DNA of 26,176 bases from a virus. The notes beneath the pieces were generated by a model, which had not been told where the DNA came from, made no database searches, and saw only the letters and a list, made by a program, of their open reading frames with translations. The stretch is from the IMG/VR virus record IMGVR_UViG_3300042484_002469, positions 1 through 26,176 of that record, one strand, 5' to 3'. This document shows positions 6,466 to 13,621 of the stretch, one piece after another; within the stretch, counting starts at the first letter, position 1; each line of letters opens with the position of its first letter. Position numbers and translations under genes: made by a program.

Positions 6466-7422
6466 TTATCTTTCTTTTCTATTCTGATATTTTTTGTCAT
6501 TTTCTTCAAAGTTATTATTTGATTTCTCTAAATACTCATCATATTGTTCTTTGTTTTCTGCTCCCCAAAAACCAAATTTTTTACCATAAAGATAATCATG
6601 CCCCCAATTACCGTATATTTTTCTAGATTCAAGATATCCATTGAATGCAAAAACTCTATCGTCTAAATATTTTTCTTTAGTAAAACCCAATTCTTCGTTC
6701 TTGCTCAGTGTAGACATAACTGTTTTCTCTGAGCTGAAGAATCTATAACCCCTAGTTGAAGCTCTTAGAGCCGTTAACTCTTGCTCTGGATTAAATGGAA
6801 CAAATGGGTTATATGAAACATCATATAAAAACTTTGCATCACCGAAAACACCTGCGCAACCAAAGCACAAGTAATGTTCTAAAAACTTTCCAAATATTTT
6901 TTCTTCATCTTCTCTTGAAGTATCTGCATTGGTGTTTAGCCCATCTTCCTTTGCGCAAAGTGGATACGCTTTTTCTCCAGCAAAATTGTTGATATATTGT
7001 TTTTCTGGATCACAGTATACTTCTTCTCCGTGCCATGCAACAGATTGAGATATCAGTGGTTTATCACAATACTTCTTTAATTGTTTAAAATCTTCGACTA
7101 GAATAGCGTCCCAATCTTTACAGAATATTGTATGTGCATCAATTTGCAAAAAATATTCTTGCTGATCATGGAGTATTGAACTTCCCAATCTAGCTAGGCC
7201 TACTCCAAGTGGTTCTTTATATGATATATTTACACTCTTAACATTGGGGTAATCAGAAAAATTTTCGAATTCATCCCCTTCAGTCTTTTGATTGAAGATC
7301 CCAAAATAAATTTTAGATGGATCTTTGGCTTTTTTGTATGCGTCAGCAACAGTTTCTTCTAGGAAATATTCATTTAAAGCAGGTACTGCTATGAAAATGG
7401 TATCACTATTGTGATCATTCAT
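6466..7422 (-). CDS. GlcNAc-transferase-like glycosyltransferase (PF11397/GT60 type)
   Basis: The 318-aa product starts with 'DTIFIAVPALNE' (7-18), followed by 'KAKDPSKIYFGIFNQ' (31-45), 'GVGLARLGSS' (73-82) and the metal-binding 'LQIDAHTIF' (92-100; D95-x-H97 in the DxD position). This order and the unusual D-x-H are typical of the PF11397 glycosyltransferases, which include the Dictyostelium Skp1 GlcNAc-transferase that acts on hydroxyproline. It should be cytoplasmic. The presence of a prolyl-hydroxylase-like gene 1.2 kb downstream is notable, since the eukaryotic pathway hydroxylates proline and then adds GlcNAc. The start follows the upstream stop by 1 nt. The C-terminal 40 residues are charged and polar. 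Confidence 0.75.
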   Translation of the reverse strand: MNDHNSDTIFIAVPALNEYFLEETVADAYKKAKDPSKIYFGIFNQKTEGDEFENFSDYPNVKSVNISYKEPLGVGLARLGSSILHDQQEYFLQIDAHTIFCKDWDAILVEDFKQLKKYCDKPLISQSVAWHGEEVYCDPEKQYINNFAGEKAYPLCAKEDGLNTNADTSREDEEKIFGKFLEHYLCFGCAGVFGDAKFLYDVSYNPFVPFNPEQELTALRASTRGYRFFSSEKTVMSTLSKNEELGFTKEKYLDDRVFAFNGYLESRKIYGNWGHDYLYGKKFGFWGAENKEQYDEYLEKSNNNFEENDKKYQNRKER

Positions 7423-7423
7423 C

Positions 7424-8239
7424 CTAATCTCTTTCTATCCCCATATGGTCACATGCTTTTCTAAATATTTCTCTACTTATAGGGAAATAGGAATCTGCGT
7501 GACTCACTCCCTGACCTGGCTTAGGAGTGCTAGCGTGCCAGCTGTGCCCTATTGATACTGAACCATCATACACTACATTATAACCAAGGTGTCTAGCAAA
7601 ATATGAACACCAAGTCTCTTCATAATAGTGAGGAGTAGGCAGGAAGGCTCCAATAGCATCTGGATAGATAGCTCTGTAGTCGGGGTGATTAGTCATTGCA
7701 TTCCATACATCTCTTCTAACGAAGTATGCTGAACCTGAAACCGTTACGCATTCTATGCGATCTCTATAGGCAGTGTCTTGCGGGTCTGCCTCTCTCCAGG
7801 CTCTGTGCTTAGGTTCTGTGTTGGTTCCAATGATACCCGCATGGGTGATGAATCCCTGTTCATCTCTTTGCTTGGGCCCAAGAATATGAATATCTGGATT
7901 ATCGATAAAGATTTGTTCTATCTTTAGACAGTCTTGACTAGTCATCCAAACATCTCCGTTTAGTACTGCAATAATATCTCCAGATGTTTTGCTAGCCATG
8001 CTATTGATGGCAGCGGAATACCCTATGTTTTTTCTTAGATATAGATTGTCAATTAGATAACGTTCTTCATTCTCTCTAATCCAAGGGATAAAATCATCGG
8101 TTGATTCATTATCCGTTATGTATAAATTCCAGTTTTTTTCGAGCGCACCATTTGGATTAATTAAGTCTGAGTGCAAAGTATCCAAAAATCTTTGCAGCTC
8201 TTTTCTAGTGTTGTGGTTCACCACACATAGGTCAATCAT
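7424..8239 (-). CDS. Family 2 glycosyltransferase, rhamnosyltransferase-like
   Basis: From the ATG at 8239 the product is 271 aa with a GT-A fold: 'CVVNHNTRKEL' (5-15), 'ITDNESTDD' (41-49), 'RKNIGYSAAIN' (69-79), the DxD-position motif 'LNGDVW' (93-98), 'VSGSAYFVRRDVW' (167-179), and 'YYEETWCSYFARHLGY' (205-220), where an acidic E-E pair probably holds the catalytic base. This order is typical of rhamnosyl- and related transferases of polysaccharide synthesis. The start is set by the SD AGGAGA 9-10 nt upstream and a TAATG overlap with the preceding gene; nine more in-frame codons upstream would overlap it. Donor and acceptor are unknown. Confidence 0.87.
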   Translation of the reverse strand: MIDLCVVNHNTRKELQRFLDTLHSDLINPNGALEKNWNLYITDNESTDDFIPWIRENEERYLIDNLYLRKNIGYSAAINSMASKTSGDIIAVLNGDVWMTSQDCLKIEQIFIDNPDIHILGPKQRDEQGFITHAGIIGTNTEPKHRAWREADPQDTAYRDRIECVTVSGSAYFVRRDVWNAMTNHPDYRAIYPDAIGAFLPTPHYYEETWCSYFARHLGYNVVYDGSVSIGHSWHASTPKPGQGVSHADSYFPISREIFRKACDHMGIERD

Positions 8240-8520
8240 TAAAATATTTCTCCTGCTTCTAAACATTCTTTTTGCACTGTATTAAATGCACTCTGTGGAT
8301 AAAATCCATTTTCTATTAAATCTAAAAATAAAGCTGTTGCTTCTTTTTCTTTGGTTAAATCAAATTCAGTTAATCTATTTAAGTATTGTTCTAGGTTAAT
8401 ATTTTCTTTATTCTCTTGAGATAAAAAATTTTGCTTACTTATTTCTCCCAATAGATAACCTAAAGATAAAAATCCCAAAACCATTAAGGCTAGTTTACCA
8501 TTCTTGTTCATCGCCATCAT
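8239..8520 (-). CDS. Small membrane-anchored protein, unknown
   Basis: A protein of about 93 aa with a basic N-terminus (MNKNGK) followed by one hydrophobic helix 'LALMVLGFLSLGYLLG', then a polar, helical, acidic domain. This is a single-pass membrane anchor or uncleaved signal. The first codons read MAMMAMNK, so four ATGs compete. AAGGAG abuts the first ATG (8526) with no spacing but lies 6 nt before the ATG at 8520 and 9 nt before that at 8517, so one of these is preferred. It overlaps the upstream gene by about 26 nt and ends in a TAATG with the glycosyltransferase gene. Function unknown; anchoring of the cluster's products at the membrane is only a guess. Confidence 0.65.
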   Translation of the reverse strand: MMAMNKNGKLALMVLGFLSLGYLLGEISKQNFLSQENKENINLEQYLNRLTEFDLTKEKEATALFLDLIENGFYPQSAFNTVQKECLEAGEIF

Positions 8521-8743
8521 CGCCATCTCCTTGACCAGAATAATATGTTCTAGTGGTCCAGTCTAGAATTTGACTTACAATTTTGGAATAAGCTTCTTTA
8601 TCCTTAGGGTCTTTAGAATCCTTCGCCATGCCGGCGTAAGTGTCCATTATATCAGTTAAGACCTGTAGATCAGCTACAAAAATTGCTTCACCTGGATTTA
8701 CTTTAAGTATTACTTTTTTCTTTTGCGACTTTTTCTTAGTCAT
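8495..8743 (-). CDS. Unknown 82-aa protein, basic head and acidic tail
   Basis: The protein has a lysine-rich N-terminus (MTKKKSQKKK), a predicted helical middle ('ADLQVLTDIMDTYAGMAK') and a strongly acidic, glycine-rich end ('GQGDGDDGDEQEW'). No family is recognised. It overlaps the upstream gene by 8 nt and the downstream gene by about 26 nt, so it belongs to the same translationally coupled run. The opposite end charges could suit a nucleic-acid-binding or chaperone-like role, but nothing specific supports this. Confidence 0.65.
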   Translation of the reverse strand: MTKKKSQKKKVILKVNPGEAIFVADLQVLTDIMDTYAGMAKDSKDPKDKEAYSKIVSQILDWTTRTYYSGQGDGDDGDEQEW

Positions 8744-8972
8744 TCTTAGCTTTCTTTTCCTTTAGTTCTGCGTTTAAGATTTCATTTTCTGGTATTTCGT
8801 ATACAGAAAGGTTATTGGTATCTGGCTCAAATGTTGTGAATAAGATACGCTTGTCAGCTATAGAAAAACCCTCTGGAGGAGGAGACTCTAGTGCTATCTT
8901 CTTAGAGGAGCAACCATATACTTGACTGTGCCCTTTATATAAGACTATGTAGTTTACTTTTGATGCTGCCAT
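8736..8972 (-). CDS. Unknown 78-aa protein
   Basis: A small soluble protein with a beta-rich N-terminal part ('VNYIVLYKGHSQVYGCS', 6-22) and a lysine/glutamate-rich helical end. I do not recognise it. The start sits in a TAATG overlap with the dCMP deaminase stop at 8972 and the stop overlaps the next gene by 8 nt, consistent with one polycistronic message. Coding status rests on length, spacing and plausible composition. Confidence 0.65.
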   Translation of the reverse strand: MAASKVNYIVLYKGHSQVYGCSSKKIALESPPPEGFSIADKRILFTTFEPDTNNLSVYEIPENEILNAELKEKKAKND

Positions 8973-9424
8973 TATATTTCTATTTCGTAAGTAAGGACGT
9001 TTGCTTTATAGAGAAAAGAATTAATATTTTCCCAGTCTTTATATGAACTATCTCCAATATAGTATACCTGCTCAACTGTACTATTTGCTATTAATTTTGC
9101 ACAGGAAAAACATGGTGGTCCATTAATATATATCCTATAAGCTTGAGAGCTGTAGTCAGAGTGCAGCAGTGCATTAGCCTCGGCATGAACTGCTATGCAG
9201 TTATCGTAGATAGACCCGCTATCTGACATCTCTTGAAATCTAGGACAGCCCCCATCTTCGCAATGCTGAAACCCTCTAGGCCCACCATTATAGCCAATAC
9301 CAACTATGTGATCATTTTTGTCAACAAGTACCGCAGCGTATTTCTTTTTACCGCATGTAGAGAATATATTAGCTGTAGCAATACACATTTGCATGTATTG
9401 TTTATTTTTTCTATCAGAAGACAT
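8972..9424 (-). CDS. dCMP deaminase
   Basis: The 150-aa product is a zinc-dependent deoxycytidylate deaminase: the zinc/proton-shuttle motif is H80-A-E82 in 'AVHAEANALLHSD', and the second motif 'PPCFSCAK' supplies C105 and C108. Upstream H54, C55 and C60 in 'FQHCEDGGCPRF' match the extra metal-site region of phage and T4-type dCMP deaminases. It converts dCMP to dUMP, the substrate of ThyX, which is encoded just upstream. Length is usual for the family. The ATG follows the stop of a hidden membrane-protein gene by 1 nt, without a clear SD, so it is probably translated by coupling. Confidence 0.9.
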   Translation of the reverse strand: MSSDRKNKQYMQMCIATANIFSTCGKKKYAAVLVDKNDHIVGIGYNGGPRGFQHCEDGGCPRFQEMSDSGSIYDNCIAVHAEANALLHSDYSSQAYRIYINGPPCFSCAKLIANSTVEQVYYIGDSSYKDWENINSFLYKANVLTYEIEI

Positions 9425-9425
9425 T

Positions 9426-9605
9426 TTATAAGTAATGAACTACTATACCTAGGGCAATGCCGGATATTATAGATAGAATAATAGATCTAATTTTTATTTT
9501 TTTACTATCGCTCACTTGCATTAGTATGGACAAGCTTATAGTCCAGTTGAGTAATAAGGTAAATAATATTAGGCTAACTATAAACACGACTACCCACCAA
9601 TGCAT
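9426..9605 (-). CDS. 59-aa protein with two membrane spans, hidden between thyX and the deaminase
   Basis: Between ThyX and the deaminase an open frame from ATG 9605 to TAA 9426 encodes 59 residues: a first hydrophobic helix 'WWVVVFIVSLILFTLLL' (3-19), a short polar loop with 'SDSKKIKIR' (32-40), and a second helix 'SIILSIISGIALGIVV' (41-56). Basic residues in the loop predict a hairpin with both termini outside. It ends 1 nt before the deaminase ATG and starts 32 nt inside the end of thyX, so the spacing fits the operon exactly and fills an otherwise empty 147-nt gap. No strong SD precedes the ATG; a GTG six codons later, after GGTGGG, is an alternative. Function is unknown; small two-span phage proteins include holins and superinfection proteins, but this location is not a lysis cassette. 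Confidence 0.65.
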   Translation of the reverse strand: MHWWVVVFIVSLILFTLLLNWTISLSILMQVSDSKKIKIRSIILSIISGIALGIVVHYL

Positions 9606-10287
9606 TTAAAGAAACAGGGTATAGGTCTCTCACTAGCTCAGCTATTGCTTGAGCATAGACTCTAATCTCCTCTTGCGACTGCTCTTCTAGTCTTTGAGCT
9701 AAGAATAAACCAACTGACTGAAGACTACATGACCATCTATAAACTACGTGCATCGAATAAGCCGGCAGGAATAATCTAGCTTGTTCTGGGGCTATTCCAT
9801 TCTCCAAGGCTAAATTATAAAAAGCTTCGCCCTGTTCTATATATCTATTAAGTTGCTCTGTCAAGATTGCTCCGGAGAATGGGTCACACAAACCTGCAGA
9901 TCCCTGCTTCTTATCTTCCGGAGCCAGTCTCCACTGGTCATTGTTTGGAACATAAAATTCTGGTTCCATAGTTATGTACCTACGAGAAGATTCATTCCAT
10001 GAATCCATAGTATGATCTGATCCCACTACATACTTCCAGTGTTGTCTGGCCACCATTAAAGGGGCTTTAAACTCAAAGGTCATAAAAGCATGTCTGAATG
10101 GAGACATGTGATTTTCTCTAGCTAAGAAATCGATTAATCTTGCATCGCTGGTACTGAACTCTTTGCTTTCTTTAGCAAAAGACGCTCTAGCTGCATTTAC
10201 TACAGAGAGATCACTCCCCATGTGGTCAACTAATCGGACATAACCGTTGCCTAGTACTTCTATTGAGTTGTTTTCTTTATTCATCAT
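9574..10287 (-). CDS. thyX: Flavin-dependent thymidylate synthase
   Basis: The 237-aa product is ThyX, which methylates dUMP to dTMP using methylene-tetrahydrofolate, FAD and NADPH. Visible signatures are 'RHAFMTFEFKAPLMVARQHWKY' region (65-86), then 'SWNESSRRY' (96-104), the second half of the ThyX motif, and 'PEQARLFLP' (167-175). The RHR of the classic motif is replaced by W-K-Y plus a short insertion, as known in a phage/bacterial ThyX subgroup, so I expect activity. It works directly after the dCMP deaminase product and with the RNR upstream to supply dTTP. The start (ATG-ATG at 10287/10284) overlaps the acidic protein gene by 11 nt; the GAAGAAGA tail of that gene may serve as its SD. 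Confidence 0.93.
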   Translation of the reverse strand: MMNKENNSIEVLGNGYVRLVDHMGSDLSVVNAARASFAKESKEFSTSDARLIDFLARENHMSPFRHAFMTFEFKAPLMVARQHWKYVVGSDHTMDSWNESSRRYITMEPEFYVPNNDQWRLAPEDKKQGSAGLCDPFSGAILTEQLNRYIEQGEAFYNLALENGIAPEQARLFLPAYSMHVVYRWSCSLQSVGLFLAQRLEEQSQEEIRVYAQAIAELVRDLYPVSLNALVGSRVYS

Positions 10288-10627
10288 CTTCTTCTTCGTC
10301 GTTAAACTGTGATTCTTCTATCATTATTTCTATAATATGATCATCTAAATCTTCAGATAGCTTATACATATTGCCAAGTATATCTTTTAATGTACTATCT
10401 ATATCATAATCATCAAAAGATATATAATTTAATAGTAATTCGTTAATATGGACTAAGCTTTGAGATAATGATTGAGAGATAAAAACTAACTCTTTCATCA
10501 TACTTTCTAGACTTACTTGTTCTATGCTTATTATAGCGTCTATTCTAGGTAAATCTACATCAATGTCATCTGAAGACATCATTTCTTCAAACATTTTATC
10601 TATATCATCATCTTCAAATTCTGACAT
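10277..10627 (-). CDS. Unknown highly acidic 116-aa protein
   Basis: The product is rich in Asp and Glu at both ends (MSEFEDDDIDKMFEEMM ... ESQFNDEEEDDE), with a helical, leucine-rich middle ('ELVFISQSLSQSLVHINELLL', about 46-66). It could be a coiled-coil or DNA-mimic type protein. No family is recognised. AGGA lies 5 nt before the ATG, and it is packed between RNR (7 nt) and thyX (overlap), which makes its translation credible. A role as partner or inhibitor in nucleotide or DNA metabolism is conjecture. Confidence 0.65.
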   Translation of the reverse strand: MSEFEDDDIDKMFEEMMSSDDIDVDLPRIDAIISIEQVSLESMMKELVFISQSLSQSLVHINELLLNYISFDDYDIDSTLKDILGNMYKLSEDLDDHIIEIMIEESQFNDEEEDDE

Positions 10628-10634
10628 AAGTATC

Positions 10635-12737
10635 CTATTTAATATTATCTTTAATTAACTTTATCTCACAGCTGTCTGTTGTACAATAACTTTCCCCAAT
10701 AGCATCAGCTGCCATGCCAGCATAGACCCCAGAGAAATCTATCGGGAACAATTTATTCTCTCCCTCTTCGCGATACTGTTCTTCTGTAATTTGAGTATAC
10801 GGCATTTGTGGGTAAGTAAAGTTTCCTGATGGAAGGAATGATACAGTCTTTAACTGACCATCGTACATATGTAACACTGTTCCAACATGTTCTGATTCTG
10901 TTTCTGGATCAAAAGAAATAGTCACTGAAACTGAGTTATCGGACCAGTATCTTTGTGCAACTGCAGCTAAAGACATCTTCTCAAAGATTGTCACATCACG
11001 CTCAGCACGTCTTGCATCAGACTTGATTGGAAAATAAACAACAGAAGTTGTATCTGGAGATTCAGCAGCTGGTTCAACTTTATAGTTGGCCATTAAGAAC
11101 AAAGGAAGCATAGGGTCATCATTTGAGAATCTAATTGTTCTATTGAAGTACTTGCCACCTGGAGTCCAGTGAACACCAGGAGATTCCCCAGCTAAAATTG
11201 AAACAGTTCCAGAAGGCTTTACTGTCGTCATCTTGATCGACTCGCGAACTCCAAGCCATTCAGAATAGATATTATCATATCTCTGGACTGTCTTATATCC
11301 TTGGTCCATCCACTCTCTCAGAACTGGCATGCCGTTTGTGTCAGCAAAGTCTGCAACACCGGACATTGAAGCTCCAATTCTACGGTTTCTCTGCATGATT
11401 GCATTTGTTTCTTCCCAATGAGTTGGAAGAAGAGTCACAGTCTTTGCATATAGATAAGCAAACTTTAATGTTCGCTTAAAGTCTTCCAGTGAATCATGTC
11501 TACCCAAGTATGTTTCGACCAAAGTACAGCACTCGTACGACTCTAATGACTGTTCTGCACACGGGTTAAAGCCAGCAATTCTGTGGTCCTTGTTGTTAAT
11601 TGGATCTGCCAAACGACCATACTTGCGTGCCATGTCCATCCAAATTACTCCTGGTTCACCATTTCTAGCAATGCCGTCAACTATAGCGGAGAGATCTTGA
11701 CCAACTGAAACTTCTACCGAGTTATTGGACATCCATCCCCAACCTGGATTTTCTGAATCATAAGAGTTTCTTTCAGGAAACACTTCAGCGTTCTTTAAGT
11801 TAAGGAAATCTTCATCATCGATTCTTCCTATTAAAAGTTCGGCTGAACGTCTAACGTTGCCGGATACTACACACACTCCAATCAGATTTCCTATGTCTGC
11901 AATATCTCTACGAGTTAGTTTTTCTCCACTACGTCCATTAAATATTTTTCTAATGGCGTTGTGGAGTTTAATCAAAGGAGCTGGTCCTGAAGCAGTACCA
12001 CCAAACGTTTCAATTGGGCTACCTAATGGTCTAATTAAAGAGTAATCAAATTCAATTGTATTTTGCTCCGGCTTGAGATAAGAGTTAATTAAATCTCCAG
12101 TTGCTCTTGCCCAACTCTCTCTATCATCAGCAATAACGTCTGTTGTTACCTTGTCTACTGGCTTATGTATAGTAAAATCTTTATCCGCACCTTTGTCATC
12201 AAAGCCTACTCCAACTCCAAGCATTGAAGCTTCCATTAAAAACATAAATGGTTTAGACGGATTATTCTTTGACATTTCTGATGTGCTAACAAACGCACAG
12301 TTTTGCAAAGCTGCAGAGTTCTTATGTACGTTTACAATCTTAGTTCCCATCATCCATAGCCCACGTCCAGGTGGTGTCCACTTTAAATTAAATAAACGAT
12401 CAAAGGCGTCCTTGGCACTAGCTTGCGCTTTTACATCATTCCAAGGAAGGCGACTTGATTTACAGTGATCTTTCTGCAGAGAATACATACCGTTGATAAC
12501 ACGTTCGCAAACATCTACCCAAGTTTCTTTTGTGCCATCTTCTTTTAGTCTTGAATAGGTACGAAGAAATGTTATCTCTCCTACAGAGTTGCCAGCAGCA
12601 TCTCTGTATCCAAATGGAGCTTTCTTGCTTCTGTATGATTCTAGAAAGTCATCACTAATCCTAAAGGAAAAAAATAAAGATGATTTATTGCTTAGTGGTT
12701 GAGCTATTGGTTCTTGGGTTGTTATTTCATTTGACAT
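10635..12737 (-). CDS. Adenosylcobalamin-dependent ribonucleoside-triphosphate reductase (class II)
   Basis: The 700-aa product matches the monomeric class II RNR of the Lactobacillus leichmannii type, reducing NTPs to dNTPs through an adenosylcobalamin-generated thiyl radical. Key residues are present: C147 in 'LQNCAFVST' (equivalent to C119), the finger-loop motif 'FNPCAEQSLESYECC' with C393, E395 and C404 (equivalent to C408, E410, C419), 'GRGLWMMGT' (124-132), and the C-terminal redox pair C685/C690 in 'YCTTDSCE'. Length is close to that of the 739-aa reference. AGGAG precedes the ATG by 7 nt. It heads the nucleotide operon with thyX and dCMP deaminase. No cobalamin-synthesis gene or NrdH/thioredoxin is seen here, so cofactor and reductant are presumably the host's. 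Codons are more G+C-rich than in nearby structural genes, suggesting strong expression. Confidence 0.95.
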   Translation of the reverse strand: MSNEITTQEPIAQPLSNKSSLFFSFRISDDFLESYRSKKAPFGYRDAAGNSVGEITFLRTYSRLKEDGTKETWVDVCERVINGMYSLQKDHCKSSRLPWNDVKAQASAKDAFDRLFNLKWTPPGRGLWMMGTKIVNVHKNSAALQNCAFVSTSEMSKNNPSKPFMFLMEASMLGVGVGFDDKGADKDFTIHKPVDKVTTDVIADDRESWARATGDLINSYLKPEQNTIEFDYSLIRPLGSPIETFGGTASGPAPLIKLHNAIRKIFNGRSGEKLTRRDIADIGNLIGVCVVSGNVRRSAELLIGRIDDEDFLNLKNAEVFPERNSYDSENPGWGWMSNNSVEVSVGQDLSAIVDGIARNGEPGVIWMDMARKYGRLADPINNKDHRIAGFNPCAEQSLESYECCTLVETYLGRHDSLEDFKRTLKFAYLYAKTVTLLPTHWEETNAIMQRNRRIGASMSGVADFADTNGMPVLREWMDQGYKTVQRYDNIYSEWLGVRESIKMTTVKPSGTVSILAGESPGVHWTPGGKYFNRTIRFSNDDPMLPLFLMANYKVEPAAESPDTTSVVYFPIKSDARRAERDVTIFEKMSLAAVAQRYWSDNSVSVTISFDPETESEHVGTVLHMYDGQLKTVSFLPSGNFTYPQMPYTQITEEQYREEGENKLFPIDFSGVYAGMAADAIGESYCTTDSCEIKLIKDNIK

Positions 12738-12747
12738 TGAGTTTCTC

Positions 12748-13455
12748 CTATTTTTTTACTAATGTTTTAACGTGCTTGGGGTCAATCTTACTGAGTTCAG
12801 TTTGTTTGATTTTTGTTATTTGTTCCATGCTATATATTTTATAGATTTCCTTCTCTATGAAATATCCACTTCTCCAATTAACGATCTTGTCTATGTTCTT
12901 TTGGTGCTTGCTAAACAAGTTGCATATTGTGGCACCACCATATATCTTTACTAAATTTTGAAACTTCTTAACTAACTCATCTTTATTGCCGGGGTTGATC
13001 ACGTCATTTTGTTCAGCCTTAGAGTATATCCAGTTAAAGGCCTGTCTAGTCAACGGTATGTAATCCACTGAGTCTATAACTCCTAGGTGTAGAATTTGTT
13101 TTCTATTTTTTTGAATCTCTATATCTGTCTTAACCATATTTTTATATAGTTCAAGCCAATCTCTTTCATTGAACTGAGCCCAACTTGCACACCAAAATAG
13201 TAAGTTCTGGGGAGGGCTAGTCAATGATGTTTTATCATAAGCTGGCAGCAAGGTAGTGCATGCAATGATCTTTTTTATTTGAGCCTTAGCCGAATCCGCA
13301 TCGGTGCTTTTGCCACTAACGTTAGACCATAGTTGACCAAGGTGTGGCTTCCAATCGATGTCTGCAACGTAGATTCTCAGATACATGTCAGCTACTTCTG
13401 TAGGTAGGACATCATCCTTAACTACTTTTTCGAGATCTTCAATTGACACTGACAC
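12748..13455 (-). CDS. Unknown 235-aa protein
   Basis: A mostly helical, soluble protein with two tryptophan-rich segments ('LLFWCASWAQFNERDWLELY', about 86-105) and a lysine-rich C-terminus. I do not recognise the family. The start is GTG at 13455, with AGGA 8 nt upstream; a second GTG two codons later is also possible. It is the first gene after the intrinsic terminator at 13499-13532 and lies 10 nt upstream of the RNR gene, so it is probably the first gene of the nucleotide-metabolism transcript and would need a promoter within 13456-13621 or read-through. Confidence 0.75.
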   Translation of the reverse strand: MSVSIEDLEKVVKDDVLPTEVADMYLRIYVADIDWKPHLGQLWSNVSGKSTDADSAKAQIKKIIACTTLLPAYDKTSLTSPPQNLLFWCASWAQFNERDWLELYKNMVKTDIEIQKNRKQILHLGVIDSVDYIPLTRQAFNWIYSKAEQNDVINPGNKDELVKKFQNLVKIYGGATICNLFSKHQKNIDKIVNWRSGYFIEKEIYKIYSMEQITKIKQTELSKIDPKHVKTLVKK

Positions 13456-13498
13456 TTATATTCCTATCCAAAGATATCGAAACCTATAAAACTGCTTG

Positions 13499-13532
13499 AA
13501 AAATAGAAAATCCCGCTCTGTATAGAGCGGGA
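13499..13532 (-). terminator. Strong intrinsic terminator
   Basis: A perfect 9-bp GC-rich stem (TCCCGCTCT and complement, 13511-13519 with 13524-13532) closes a 4-nt loop, and on the minus strand it is followed by TTTTCTATTTTT (13510-13499). This is a textbook Rho-independent terminator for transcripts coming from the repeat-protein gene ending at 13622, separating the structural region from the nucleotide-metabolism genes. Confidence 0.88.
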
Positions 13533-13558
13533 AATCCTACAACATTTCCGCTTCAAAC

Positions 13559-13567
13559 ATTATAGCA
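13559..13567 (-). promoter_or_regulatory. Candidate extended -10 promoter upstream of the terminator
   Basis: The minus strand reads TGCTATAAT (13567-13559), a perfect extended -10, in the non-coding stretch 13533-13621. No convincing -35 is seen at 16-18 nt. A transcript from here would start near 13552 and meet the intrinsic terminator after about 50 nt, giving either a tiny RNA or, by read-through, the transcript of the unknown 235-aa gene and RNR. An AGGAG lies between the -10 and the region upstream, so part of this could instead be a cryptic translation signal for a 7-codon ORF. Confidence 0.35.
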
Positions 13568-13621
13568 GTACTCCTGCCAATAATCTCAGTTACGGTTATT
13601 GTAATTTATGTTTGTAGTATT

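Noticed and set aside
9984-10047. ThyX motif lacking the classic RHR
   Set aside because: A subgroup of ThyX proteins has W-K-Y plus a short insertion before 'WNESSRRY'; the rest of the motif is intact, so it is not a sign of a broken gene.
13535-13561. Seven-codon ORF (MFEAEML) with AGGAG 10 nt upstream
   Set aside because: Too short to support as a gene or leader peptide; it lacks codons suggesting attenuation, and the same bases are better explained as an extended -10 promoter and terminator leader.
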